Assembly: GCF_902459565.1 (NCBI RefSeq)
Contig: NZ_CABPSN010000004.1
Location: 124,001 to 188,000 of the forward strand
Source of the DNA: Pandoraea aquatica
GTDB lineage: Bacteria; Pseudomonadota; Gammaproteobacteria; Burkholderiales; Burkholderiaceae
DNA: 64,000 bases
Reading direction: 5' to 3'
In this document: positions 8,192 to 16,621 of the stretch, in pieces
Numbering within the stretch: the stretch's first letter is position 1
Layout of the letters: each line of letters starts with the position of its first letter
The notes under the pieces: model-generated
What the model was told of the DNA's origin: nothing
Databases searched by the model: none
What the model saw: only the letters and a program-made list of their open reading frames with translations
Translations under genes and position numbers: made by a program

Positions 8192-10663
8192 TCAGAAGTC
8201 GATTTGCGCCGAGAGCAGGAACGTGCGCGGTGCGGCCACGGTGGCGTAGGTGCCGCTCATGAGCCAGTAGTTCGAATTGAAAAGGTTCTCGATGTTGGCG
8301 CGGAACACGACCGACTTGCCCGCGACACGCGTGCGATAACGCGCGCCGATGTCGTAGCGTGTCCATGCGGGCAGTTCGAGCGTGTTGGCGGCGTTGAAGT
8401 ACATGCGCGACGTGTTGATGATGCGGCCGTTGAGCGAGAGGCCCGGCACCCACGGCGTATCCCAGTCGACGCCGAGGTTGAACGCGCGCTTGGGCACGCC
8501 GTTCGCATCGTTGCCGTCGTTGGTGCCGCCGGCGGTCTTGGTGAGCTTCGCGTCGTAGAACGTGGCGCTGGCCATCAGGCGCAGACCCTTCACGACTTCG
8601 CCGTATGCCGACAGTTCGATGCCGCGATTGCGCTGCTCGCCGTCGAAGCTGTAGAGATTGGTCGACGGATCGGTCACGGCGTTAGGGCGCTGTACCTGGA
8701 ACACCGACACCGTCGTCGTCACAGGACCCCAGTCGGCCTTCACACCGGCTTCGTACTGCTTCGACTTGTACGGCGGGAACACTTGCCCGGCGTTGACGGT
8801 GCCGACGGGCGCAGTGCCGCCACGCGACAGACCCGAGGTGAAGTTCGCGTACACCGACACATTCTGGAGCGGCTTGACGACGATGCCTGCGAGCGGCGAA
8901 ACGGCGCTCTGGTCGTACGTTCCGGTCAGTGCGCCGGTGGCGGTGCTGAAGTTGTCGAGCGCAACACGCTGGTGACGCAGGCCGCCGGTGAGCAACACGC
9001 GGTCGTTCAGGAACGACAGTGTGTCGGTCACAGCGATACTGGTCAGCGCGGATTCAGACGCCTTCTTGGCCTCGGTGCGCGCCGCGCCGATGCCGGGCAG
9101 CGGCGAGGGGTTGTAGATGTTCGAGGCCACCGACGTCGAGCCCGGCACATAGGCGTTGCCCGAGTCCTGCTCCAGACGCGATGCCTGCACCGTCACCGTG
9201 TGACCGACGTCGAACGTCCTGAAGTTCACGCGCGCGCCCACTTCGCCCGTGCGCGAGCGCGTGTACGAGTCGTAATACGAATTCATGACGGTGAAGTTGC
9301 CGAGCGCGTCGGCGGGGCCGCTCGGGAACGTCTGATAGGCCGTGGCGTAGTGATAGCCCACGGCACCCCACACCGTCACGTTGCGCAGCACGTCGTATTC
9401 GAGGCGCGTGGTCACGGCCGAGTCGTGCAGATGCAGTTCGCTGCCGGGGTAGAAGTTGCGATAGCCCGAGGGGGCGTCCGGAATCTTCTTCACAGACGAC
9501 TGGAAGCCGATCTGCGGACGGAAGTTGTCGTCGCCTTCGTGTTGCGTGTAGGCGTCGAGCGTCCAGCGCAGACGTTGCGTGGTGTAGTCGAGGCCGACCG
9601 AGCCGAAGCCGATGTTCTGCTTTCCATTGTCGAGCGTGGTGTTGCCGTCACGGAACACACCGTTCAGACGCACGCCCCATTCCTGGTTTTCGCCGAAGCG
9701 ACGGCCCACGTCGGCTTCGACGCCGAGTTGCGATTTGCTTTGGAACGTGGTCGTCAGCCGCGTGATCGGCTCGCTCGTGGCGCGCTTGGTCACCACGTTG
9801 ATCGCGCCACCGATGCTGCCGCTCGGGCCGATGCCGTTCATCAGCGTGCCCGGTCCCTTGAGGACTTCAATGCGCTCGACAATGGCCGCTGGCACCCGGC
9901 TGGCGGACGCCATGCCGTACAGGCCGTTCAGGCCCACGTCGCTACTGGAGACGGTGTAACCGCGAATCTGGAAGTCTTCGCCGAAGCCGCCGCTGGAGGT
10001 CAGCATGCGCACCGACGATTCGTTGATGACGACATCCGCGAGCGTGCGCGCTTGCTGATCGCGCACCATCTGCTCGGTGTAGTTCATCGTGCTGAACGGC
10101 ACGTCCATGGCGTCGGCCGAGCCGAGCATGCCGAGGCTGCCGCCGCGTGCGATCTGGCCGCCCGCGTAGGCCGGTTGCAGACCGTTGTCGTACGTGGCGG
10201 TGACGTGGGTCGTCGGCAGGGCGACGGCGCCGTCCAGGGACGCGGCGCTGCTTGCCGGTTGAATCAGAAAGCTGCCGTTCGATTGCGGGACGACTTCCAC
10301 GCCGGTGCCTGCCACGAGCGCGTCGAGGCCGTTACGCGGCGTGTAGGTGCCTTTCAGGCCGTTGCTGTGACGTCCCGCTGTGACTTCAGGCTTGAACGAC
10401 AGCATGATGCCGGCGTCGCGACCGAAGCGGCTCAGCGCGTCTTCGAGCGAACCCGCGGGGATGTCGAAGGCGCGCGCGCCAGGTGCACCCGCATTCTGGG
10501 CCTGCGCTGAGAGCGGCGTGAGAGCGACTGCGAGGACCGCGCCCGTGGGTGCGGCAACGGCTGCGCCAAGGGCGATGCGGCCCAATGCGCAGGCCATCCG
10601 CGTGCGGCGATGGACCCAATGTGGTTGGCTGGGGCGCTGTTGCTGCCCACGGACGTGACCCAT
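8192..10663 (-). CDS. TonB-dependent siderophore receptor with STN signalling domain
   Basis: Outer-membrane receptor of 823 residues. After the signal peptide (end near SAQA|QN) comes an STN domain (FDIPAGSLEDALSRF at about 66-80), which contacts FecR in the periplasm and signals ligand occupancy. The plug (VERIEVLKGPGTLMNGIGPSG) and barrel follow, ending FLLSAQIDF. fecR and fecI lie immediately upstream on the same strand, so this is a cell-surface signalling receptor that induces its own operon. DUF4198, DUF3649, PepSY and DUF3325 genes follow it. The siderophore cannot be named from sequence. Confidence 0.93.
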   Translation of the reverse strand: MGHVRGQQQRPSQPHWVHRRTRMACALGRIALGAAVAAPTGAVLAVALTPLSAQAQNAGAPGARAFDIPAGSLEDALSRFGRDAGIMLSFKPEVTAGRHSNGLKGTYTPRNGLDALVAGTGVEVVPQSNGSFLIQPASSAASLDGAVALPTTHVTATYDNGLQPAYAGGQIARGGSLGMLGSADAMDVPFSTMNYTEQMVRDQQARTLADVVINESSVRMLTSSGGFGEDFQIRGYTVSSSDVGLNGLYGMASASRVPAAIVERIEVLKGPGTLMNGIGPSGSIGGAINVVTKRATSEPITRLTTTFQSKSQLGVEADVGRRFGENQEWGVRLNGVFRDGNTTLDNGKQNIGFGSVGLDYTTQRLRWTLDAYTQHEGDDNFRPQIGFQSSVKKIPDAPSGYRNFYPGSELHLHDSAVTTRLEYDVLRNVTVWGAVGYHYATAYQTFPSGPADALGNFTVMNSYYDSYTRSRTGEVGARVNFRTFDVGHTVTVQASRLEQDSGNAYVPGSTSVASNIYNPSPLPGIGAARTEAKKASESALTSIAVTDTLSFLNDRVLLTGGLRHQRVALDNFSTATGALTGTYDQSAVSPLAGIVVKPLQNVSVYANFTSGLSRGGTAPVGTVNAGQVFPPYKSKQYEAGVKADWGPVTTTVSVFQVQRPNAVTDPSTNLYSFDGEQRNRGIELSAYGEVVKGLRLMASATFYDAKLTKTAGGTNDGNDANGVPKRAFNLGVDWDTPWVPGLSLNGRIINTSRMYFNAANTLELPAWTRYDIGARYRTRVAGKSVVFRANIENLFNSNYWLMSGTYATVAAPRTFLLSAQIDF

Positions 10664-10813
10664 GATCTGACCTTTCGTGTGGAAGTAGAGCGGTGGTGCT
10701 CGACTTCCATGACCCGCGAAAAACAGAAACGGATCACCTTTTTCAAAAAAATTCGTTGAGCCGCCGGAATGCGGCTGGAGGGCGGCTGGATTCGGTCGTT
10801 CGGTGCCTTTGCG

Positions 10814-11875
10814 TCAGGCCGGAACGAGCCGGATTTCTCTCGTGCCCCAGAAGCGGGTGACCGCTTCCGTACGCACCGCAAGCGTGGTGCCGAGTGTGTC
10901 GAGGACTTTGCCGACGTCGTCGAGCGGAAACGTGCCCGACACGCGCAGATTGGCGACGCTCGCATCGCAGGAGAGCGATGCGTTGCTGTAGCGCGCCAAC
11001 TCGTCCACGAAATCGCCAAGCCGCATGCTGCGCGCGACGATGAAGCCTTCGGCCCATGTCGCGTCGTCCGTGGGCGTCTTGGTGACTTCGGAGATGCTGT
11101 TCGTCGTGTAGCTCGCGTGGTGTCCGGCCTGCACGATCAGCGACTTGTCGGACGTGGCCCGCGGACGAATCTCCACAGCGCCCTTGAACACGCTCACATG
11201 CGTGCCGTCGTCGAACTGGCGCACGGTGTAACGCGTACCGAGCGCGCGTGCCGTGCCCTGCGAGGTTTCGATGAGGAACGGGCGGGGCGGCACAAGGTTG
11301 TCCGGCGCGGTCGTGATCAGTACTTCGCCGCCGATCAGCCTGACGCGGCGTTCGTCGTCGCGAAAGACGATGTCGATGGCACTGTCCGTGTTGAGCACGA
11401 GTTGTGTGCCGTCATCCAACTGCAACTTACGACGCTCGCCCACAGCGGTTTGCACGTCGGCCGACCAGTGCCGCCACGGCGACGAATGCAGCACGCCCCA
11501 TGTGCCGCCACCGGCGAAGAGCAGCACGGCCAGCGACTTCACTGCGCGGCGGCGCTGCGGTGATGCGGGGGGAGCCAGTGCGGCTTGCGCGACACCGGCT
11601 TCCACGGGCGCAGCGAGCGGCGCGAGCTTGCCTTTGACGGACTCGATGCGTTGCCAGGCACGTTCGTGATCGGGATGTGCGGTGCGCCACGCGTGCCAGT
11701 CGGCGACGGTTTGCGGCGAGACGTCGTCACCCTGCAACTCGATGAGCCACTCGACCGCGCGCTCGGCCACGTCCGCCGGCAGATTGGCGGCGTCGGTGGT
11801 GGCGTCGTACCAGCTTGAGCGAATGGCGGGCATGGCGGTGGCGTTATTGGGCTGCCGGGGCTGACGGGATGGCAT
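10814..11875 (-). CDS. FecR-family anti-sigma/sigma regulator
   Basis: Inner-membrane protein of 353 residues. The cytoplasmic N-terminal domain carries the ADWHAWRTAHPDHERAWQRIE motif that binds the sigma factor. One TM helix (SLAVLLFAGGGTWGVL) is followed by the FecR periplasmic domain (GERRKLQLDDGTQLVLNTDS) and a C-terminal STN-like part (FPLDDVGKVLDTLG). It relays receptor occupancy to the partner sigma factor. The ATG shares one base with the stop of the sigma gene (TGATG), so the pair is translationally coupled. Confidence 0.92.
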   Translation of the reverse strand: MPSRQPRQPNNATAMPAIRSSWYDATTDAANLPADVAERAVEWLIELQGDDVSPQTVADWHAWRTAHPDHERAWQRIESVKGKLAPLAAPVEAGVAQAALAPPASPQRRRAVKSLAVLLFAGGGTWGVLHSSPWRHWSADVQTAVGERRKLQLDDGTQLVLNTDSAIDIVFRDDERRVRLIGGEVLITTAPDNLVPPRPFLIETSQGTARALGTRYTVRQFDDGTHVSVFKGAVEIRPRATSDKSLIVQAGHHASYTTNSISEVTKTPTDDATWAEGFIVARSMRLGDFVDELARYSNASLSCDASVANLRVSGTFPLDDVGKVLDTLGTTLAVRTEAVTRFWGTREIRLVPA

Positions 11876-12393
11876 CAGTCGAGAAACGACAGGTCGGCGA
11901 AATAGCAGCGCTGCAAGGCTTTCGCGAGGTAGCGCTTGACCGTCGGAATCGAGATGCCGAGCGTGGCCGCAATCTGGGCGTGCGTTTGTCCGTCCAGCTG
12001 CGAATGCAGAAACGCCTGCCGCACGATGGTCGGCAGGCCGTCCAGAAGTCGATCCAGTTCCAGCAGGGTCTCAAGCATGATGGCGCGCGTTTCGGGCGAC
12101 CATTCGACGTCGCGCGGCACCTGTGCGAGGGCTTCGAGATACGCGCGTTCGAGCTTCTGACGTCGCCAGTGATTCGAGACGAGATTCTGCGCAACCGTCG
12201 TGAGATACGCACGCGGTTCGTCGAACGAGGCGGGGACCCGCTCGCTGCCGAGCAATCGCACGAAAGTGTCGTGCGCAATGTCGGCCGCTTGTTCCGCACT
12301 GCCCAGACGTCGATGCAACCAGCCCCTCAACCACGAATGGTGATGGCTGTACAACATCTCGACGGTAGAGGGGAGGGTGCCCGGGGTTTGCAT
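11875..12393 (-). CDS. ECF RNA polymerase sigma factor, FecI type
   Basis: 172-residue iron-starvation sigma factor. Sigma region 2 is seen as DIAHDTFVRLL and the PRAYLTTVAQNLVSNHWRR stretch; region 4 as LPTIVRQAFLHSQLDGQTHAQIAATLGIS, followed by TVKRYLAKAL. It should direct transcription of the receptor operon starting at 10663. A near-consensus Fur box lies about 95 bp upstream, so expression should be switched on by iron limitation and then activated by FecR signalling. Confidence 0.93.
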   Translation of the reverse strand: MQTPGTLPSTVEMLYSHHHSWLRGWLHRRLGSAEQAADIAHDTFVRLLGSERVPASFDEPRAYLTTVAQNLVSNHWRRQKLERAYLEALAQVPRDVEWSPETRAIMLETLLELDRLLDGLPTIVRQAFLHSQLDGQTHAQIAATLGISIPTVKRYLAKALQRCYFADLSFLD

Positions 12394-12487
12394 GATCCAG
12401 CCTGACGCTCGGTCTACTCACGACGCTCAGGACCAGCGCGAACGCTGGCAACGGTCATGCAGCAGGTGAGACAAATGCCAATAATTT

Positions 12488-12506
12488 GTTAATGATAATC
12501 ATTATT
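12488..12506. promoter_or_regulatory. Fur box upstream of fecI-type gene
   Basis: GTTAATGATAATCATTATT matches the 19-bp Fur consensus GATAATGATAATCATTATC at 17 of 19 positions, with a perfect AATGAT-A-ATCATT dyad centred on 12497. It lies between fecI (minus strand) and the leader of the magnesium locus, so it most likely represses fecI when iron is replete. Confidence 0.85.
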
Positions 12507-12654
12507 AATAACTCATGGGAAATATCCCTGTCAATCGGAAGTGCTTTCCGTATAGACAATTCATCGGAGTGCCGAATTCGGGACGTCGTCGCTCAGGGCC
12601 GTGGGATCGGCTTGAGCGGTCGGGGGCGGTGTTGTATTAAGGAGAATTCTGAAG

Positions 12655-12729
12655 ATGTTTGCGATGCAGCATTTATCGCTTGACGCTCCAATTTGGCCTC
12701 AGTTACCATCCGCCCTGTCTTCAATCTAA
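12655..12729 (+). CDS. Candidate 24-codon leader ORF, proline-containing
   Basis: A short reading frame with a strong Shine-Dalgarno (AAGGAGA at 12639-12645) 9-10 nt before ATG 12655. It encodes MFAMQHLSLDAPIWP followed by a short tail with one more Pro. It lies in the 647-bp gap between fecI and the ACT-like gene. Short proline-containing leader ORFs regulate mgtA in enterobacteria (mgtL). The analogy is inference; the sequence itself is not recognisable as a known peptide. Confidence 0.3.
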   Translation: MFAMQHLSLDAPIWPQLPSALSSI

Positions 12730-12787
12730 GGGGTTAGTCCGTGAATTCCGATGCCAGTAGTCCTCGATCTTTGATCGATTGATTGCC

Positions 12788-12822
12788 TGAGGATCCACAG
12801 CCTTCCCTGTGCCGCGTCCTCA
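12788..12822 (+). other. Stem-loop in the leader upstream of the magnesium locus
   Basis: TGAGGA pairs with TCCTCA (outer stem) and CACAG with CTGTG (inner stem, 6-nt loop), in the gene-free stretch 12730-13040. It may be part of a structured 5' leader. No T-run follows. Apart from the Fur box and the short ORF, nothing else was seen in 12394-13040. Confidence 0.3.
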
Positions 12823-13040
12823 TGCAGGATGCGGTGTCTTGCGCCACTTGAACGCTCGCCCTGAGCGTATGTTTTCGGCGTCATTCCCGCAAAAGTTTCC
12901 ACTGTCGTGCCTGTGATGGGCGTTGTCGTCTTGCGCATGTGTTTTGCATCGTGCGTTGCGACGATGCGTTTTCGCGAGCCGGCCGTCCATGCCGCGCGCT
13001 CACATGCGGTACGGACACTTCGCAGCCATGCGAGGAAATC

Positions 13041-13388
13041 ATGCGAGCTTTTCAAACCTTCCAGGCTTTCCAGAGCCAACCGACACGCACCACGCCGGTG
13101 TCGCACCTGACCATCGTTTGTCTGGCCGAGGCCCTCGGGGCCTTGCGCAAGCAGATGTTCATCGATCTCACCGCGCTCGGTCTGCGCGCCACGCACGTCA
13201 GCATCACCCGCTGGAGCGACCGCGACGAGGCGTCCGCCACCGTTACGCTCGATTGCCCGCAGGGTTCGCGCGCTTCGCTCACGTCGCTCGTCATGCGACT
13301 GTCGGGCGAGCGCAGCGTGCGCCGCGTGTTCTGGTCCGACGACGCCTCGCGTCGCGCCGCGACCACGGGCATGCCCGCGCACGCTTAG
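13041..13388 (+). CDS. Small ACT-like protein upstream of Mg2+ ATPase
   Basis: 115 residues, no signal peptide or TM helix. A clear SD (GAGGAAATC) precedes ATG 13041. The pattern HLTIVCLAE, LRKQMFIDLTALG, HVSITRWSD, ASATVTLDC, RASLTSLVMRLSG, VRRVFWS fits a beta-alpha-beta-beta-alpha-beta ACT-type fold, like the C-terminal domain of MgtC proteins. That structural guess is from pattern only. It is same-strand with, and 330 bp ahead of, the MgtA/B-type ATPase, which suggests a regulatory or accessory role in magnesium transport. No firm family assignment. Confidence 0.6.
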   Translation: MRAFQTFQAFQSQPTRTTPVSHLTIVCLAEALGALRKQMFIDLTALGLRATHVSITRWSDRDEASATVTLDCPQGSRASLTSLVMRLSGERSVRRVFWSDDASRRAATTGMPAHA

Positions 13389-13420
13389 TGCCGCGCGGCT
13401 GATCGAGCCGCCCCATCACT

Positions 13421-13449
13421 GCCGGACAACGCAACGATCGTTTGCCGGC
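13421..13449 (+). other. Hairpin between ACT-like gene and leader ORF
   Basis: GCCGGACAACG (13421-13431) pairs with CGTTTGCCGGC (13439-13449) with two mismatches across a 7-nt loop. There is no T-run, so it is more likely an RNA processing or stability element than a terminator. Confidence 0.35.
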
Positions 13450-13480
13450 GTACCGAATCAACGAACATAAGGAGTCCGAA

Positions 13481-13651
13481 ATGGAAGACGGAAGTAGCCG
13501 AATGTGGCCCGTCGGGACCGTACCTTTGACGTATGGCTTCCCGGCGGGCGATCCGATGCCAGACCTCAGTATTTTTGCTTTCACCGACCGCGTGCTGCGC
13601 GGCGCGGCTGGGTGCGTTCGCGCGTTTTTTCCGGAGAGTGATCTTCGGTAG
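13481..13651 (+). CDS. Candidate 56-codon leader ORF of the Mg2+ ATPase gene
   Basis: ATG 13481 is preceded by a strong SD (AAGGAG at 13470-13475). The 56-residue product begins MEDGSSRMWPVGTVPLTYG and continues with FPAGDPMPDLS, mixing acidic residues with prolines. Such mixtures destabilise ribosomes at low Mg2+ in enterobacterial leader peptides. A hairpin plus T6 run lies inside its 3' third. It ends 65 nt before the ATPase start. A regulatory role is inferred from position and composition; a genuine small protein is the alternative. Confidence 0.45.
   Translation: MEDGSSRMWPVGTVPLTYGFPAGDPMPDLSIFAFTDRVLRGAAGCVRAFFPESDLR
13597..13630 (+). terminator. Candidate intrinsic attenuator inside the leader ORF
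   Basis: GCGCG (13602-13606, with another GCGCG at 13597-13601) can pair with CGCGC at 13619-13623, followed at 13625 by six T residues. It lies within the 56-codon leader ORF and about 90 bp before the ATPase start, the arrangement expected of a translation-responsive attenuator. The stem is short but GC-only. Confidence 0.4.
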
Positions 13652-13716
13652 CGACTGACGAGACCGGCCCGCCGCCCGCCCATCAGGGCAAGCGTAAGTC
13701 GCGCCAGGAAATCGTC

Positions 13717-16470
13717 ATGACAAATAACCACCGCTCCCGCCATAAGCAGCGCGGCTTCGTCGACAACGCAACAGCGTCCGACCTGCCGCTCTCGGGCCCC
13801 GAAGTCGTCGCACGTCTTGCGACCGAACCGCTGCACCAGGTCCTGCACACGCTCGGCACCGATGTCAGCGGCTTGCCGCTCGCCGACGTCGGTCAGCGCC
13901 AGACGCGCTACGGCCCCAACGAAATTGCCCACGACAAGCCGCCGCACTGGACACGCCAGCTTGTCAGCGCCTTCAACAACCCGTTTGTCTTCGTGCTACT
14001 CGCGCTCGTTACGATCAGCTTCTTTACCGACGTCTATTTCGCCGATCCGGGCGATCAGGATTACAAGGGCATCATCATCCTGTCGACGATGGTGACGATC
14101 AGCGGCCTGCTGCGCTTCTTCTCCGAGTTCCGGTCGCTGCAGGCGGCCGAGAAGCTCAAGGCGATGGTGCGCACCACGGCCAGCGTGCGCCGCCGTCTGT
14201 CGGCGTCGGGCAAGTCTGAGCGTCACGAGGTCGCCATGCGCGAGTTGGTCGTGGGCGACATCGTGACGCTTCAGGCAGGGGACATGATCCCGGCCGATCT
14301 GCGTCTGATCGAATCGCGCGACCTGTTCATCAGCCAGGCGGTGCTCACCGGCGAGGCGTTGCCCGTCGAGAAGTACGACACGCTGGGCGCTGTGGCTCAG
14401 AAGTCCGCGTCCATCGCAGCAGGCGAGGGCAATGCCAACCTGCTCGATCTGTCCAACGTCTGCTTCATGGGGACGAACGTTGTGAGCGGCACGGCCGTGG
14501 GCGTGGTCGTCGCCACCGGCGGTGACACGTATTTCGGTGCGCTGGCGAAGAACGTCGTGAGCCACAAGCGTGTGGAGACGAGCTTCGACCGTGGCGTGAA
14601 CAGCGTGAGCTGGCTGCTGATTCGCTTCATGCTGGTGATGGTGCCGATCGTCTTCATGATCAACGGCCTCACCAAAGGCGACTGGGTCAGCGCCTTGACG
14701 TTTGCGCTGGCAGTGGCCGTGGGCCTGACGCCCGAGATGCTGCCCATGATCGTGAGCGCCAACCTTGCACGCGGCGCGCTGGCGATGTCGCGCCGCAAGG
14801 TGGTGGTCAAGCGTCTGAACTCGGTGCAGAACTTCGGCGCGATGGACGTGCTGTGCACGGACAAGACCGGCACGCTCACGCAGGACCGCATCATTCTCGA
14901 ACAGCATCTGGATGTGGCGGGCGACGAGCAGGAAGACGTGCTGCGTCTGGGCTGGCTCAACAGCTATCACCAGAGCGGTCAGCGCAATCTGATCGACGTG
15001 GCGATCATCCGTCGCGCCAACGAGATCGGCGAATCGGTGCAGCCGCGCGCGTTTGCCAAGATCGACGAACTGCCGTTCGACTTCGTACGCCGCCGTCTGT
15101 CTGTTGTCGTCGCGAACGATCGCGGCGAGCATCAGATGATCACGAAGGGTGCCGTCGAAGAAATGTTGTCTGTCGCCACGCATGTGAAAACCCCGCAGGG
15201 TGTGCGTGCGCTCGACGACACGGCACGCGCCATGCTGATTGCGCGCGCCGAGGCATACAACGAAGACGGTTTCCGCGTGCTGGTCGTGGCCACTCGCGAC
15301 ATTCCGGTGGGTGAGACGAAGACGCAGTACAAGACGTCCGACGAACGTGAGCTGACGGTGTGCGGTTTCCTCACCTTCCTCGATCCACCCAAGGATTCCG
15401 CCGCCCCGGCGATCGCCGCGCTGCGCGAGCACGGCGTGACGGTCAAGGTGCTCACGGGCGACAACCCGATCGTCACGATCAAGGTGTGCCGTCAGGTCGG
15501 ACTGGAGCCGGGCACGCCGCTGCTCGGTGCCGACATCGAGCCGATGGACGACGCCACGCTGCGCGAAGTCGTGGGACGCACGACCGTGTTCGCCAAGCTC
15601 GCCCCGTTGCACAAGGCGCGCGTGGTCAAGGCCTTGCAAGCTAACGGCCACACCGTGGGCTTCCTCGGCGACGGCATCAACGACGCCCCGGCGCTGCGCG
15701 ATGCCGACGTGGGCATCTCGGTGGACACCGGTGCGGATATCGCCAAGGAAACCGCCGACATCATCTTGCTGGAAAAGAGCCTGATGGTGCTCGAAGCGGG
15801 CGTGATCAAGGGCCGCGAGACGTTCGGCAACATCCTCAAGTACCTGAACATGACGGCCAGCTCGAACTTCGGCAACGTGTTCTCTGTGCTGGTGGCGAGC
15901 GCGTTCCTGCCGTGGGAACCGATGCTGGCGATGCAGTTGCTCATCCAGAACCTGATCTATGACATCTCGCAGATGTTCCTGCCGTGGGACCGCATGGATC
16001 CGGAGTTCCTGAAGAAGCCCCGCAAGTGGGACGCCAGCAACATCCGCCGCTTCATGCTGTGGATCGGGCCGACTTCCTCGGTATTCGACATTACGACCTA
16101 TGCGCTGATGTGGACGGTCTTCGGTGCAGGTGCGCTGTATCACGCGCATGGTGGCGACGCCGGTCAGGTCATCATGAATTCGGGCTGGTTCATCGAAGGG
16201 CTCGTTTCTCAGACGCTGGTCGTGCACCTGCTGCGCACGCAGAAGATTCCGTTCCTGCAAAGCACGCCGGCGCTGCCGATCATGCTCTCGACGTCCGTTG
16301 CCATTGCGATCGCTTGCTGGCTGCCGTACTCGCCGTTCGCCGAGGCATTCGGCTTCGTTAGCCTGCCGTTCTCGTACTTCTACTGGCTCGTGGCAACGAT
16401 GCTTGGGTACATCGCACTGGCGCAAACGGTGAAGACGATCTACATCCGTCGCTTCGGTCGCTGGTTCTGA
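13717..16470 (+). CDS. Magnesium-translocating P-type ATPase (MgtA/MgtB family)
   Basis: Inner-membrane P-type ATPase of 917 residues, the usual length for P3B Mg2+ importers. The phosphorylated Asp is D382 in DKTGTLT. The TGEA loop (VLTGEALPVEK), the hinge VKVLTGDNP and GDGINDAPALRDADVGISVD are all present, with about ten membrane helices. The C-terminal part carries the typical NMTASSNFGNVFSV and QNLIYDISQ segments. SD AGGAAATCG precedes ATG 13717. The long upstream leader and short ORF suggest Mg2+-responsive expression. MgtA cannot be told from MgtB here, so no symbol is given. Confidence 0.95.
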   Translation: MTNNHRSRHKQRGFVDNATASDLPLSGPEVVARLATEPLHQVLHTLGTDVSGLPLADVGQRQTRYGPNEIAHDKPPHWTRQLVSAFNNPFVFVLLALVTISFFTDVYFADPGDQDYKGIIILSTMVTISGLLRFFSEFRSLQAAEKLKAMVRTTASVRRRLSASGKSERHEVAMRELVVGDIVTLQAGDMIPADLRLIESRDLFISQAVLTGEALPVEKYDTLGAVAQKSASIAAGEGNANLLDLSNVCFMGTNVVSGTAVGVVVATGGDTYFGALAKNVVSHKRVETSFDRGVNSVSWLLIRFMLVMVPIVFMINGLTKGDWVSALTFALAVAVGLTPEMLPMIVSANLARGALAMSRRKVVVKRLNSVQNFGAMDVLCTDKTGTLTQDRIILEQHLDVAGDEQEDVLRLGWLNSYHQSGQRNLIDVAIIRRANEIGESVQPRAFAKIDELPFDFVRRRLSVVVANDRGEHQMITKGAVEEMLSVATHVKTPQGVRALDDTARAMLIARAEAYNEDGFRVLVVATRDIPVGETKTQYKTSDERELTVCGFLTFLDPPKDSAAPAIAALREHGVTVKVLTGDNPIVTIKVCRQVGLEPGTPLLGADIEPMDDATLREVVGRTTVFAKLAPLHKARVVKALQANGHTVGFLGDGINDAPALRDADVGISVDTGADIAKETADIILLEKSLMVLEAGVIKGRETFGNILKYLNMTASSNFGNVFSVLVASAFLPWEPMLAMQLLIQNLIYDISQMFLPWDRMDPEFLKKPRKWDASNIRRFMLWIGPTSSVFDITTYALMWTVFGAGALYHAHGGDAGQVIMNSGWFIEGLVSQTLVVHLLRTQKIPFLQSTPALPIMLSTSVAIAIACWLPYSPFAEAFGFVSLPFSYFYWLVATMLGYIALAQTVKTIYIRRFGRWF

Positions 16471-16521
16471 GCCCTAAGCGAAGCCTGCAAGCCTAACGCA
16501 CACATTGCAGATGCAATGCCA

Positions 16522-16539
16522 CCCGCCCGATGGGGCGGG
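16522..16539. other. GC-rich hairpin after the Mg2+ ATPase gene
   Basis: CCCGCCC-GATG-GGGCGGG forms a perfect 7-bp stem with 4-nt loop between the ATPase gene and the outer-membrane protein gene. No T-run follows, so read-through into the next gene is possible. Confidence 0.35.
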
Positions 16540-16621
16540 GGCGTTGCCCCCCACACACTTTCGTTCTGGCGCATGCGTTGGCATGCCGCTCGGGACGGCA
16601 CACGTAAAAAGAGAACGACTC

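Noticed and set aside
8204-10510. Long plus-strand frame opposite the STN-domain receptor (about 768 codons)
   Set aside because: Arg/His/Val-rich low-information product; the minus strand encodes a complete receptor with signal peptide, plug and barrel.
12726-13382. Minus-strand gene in the leader of the magnesium locus
   Set aside because: Arg-rich frame without SD or domain, overlapping the plus-strand ACT-like gene that has a proper SD and fold-like pattern.
13996-16425. Long open frame antisense to the Mg2+ ATPase gene (about 809 codons)
   Set aside because: Product is His/Arg/Gln-rich with no domain, and mirrors the real gene's codon structure; typical GC-rich shadow frame.
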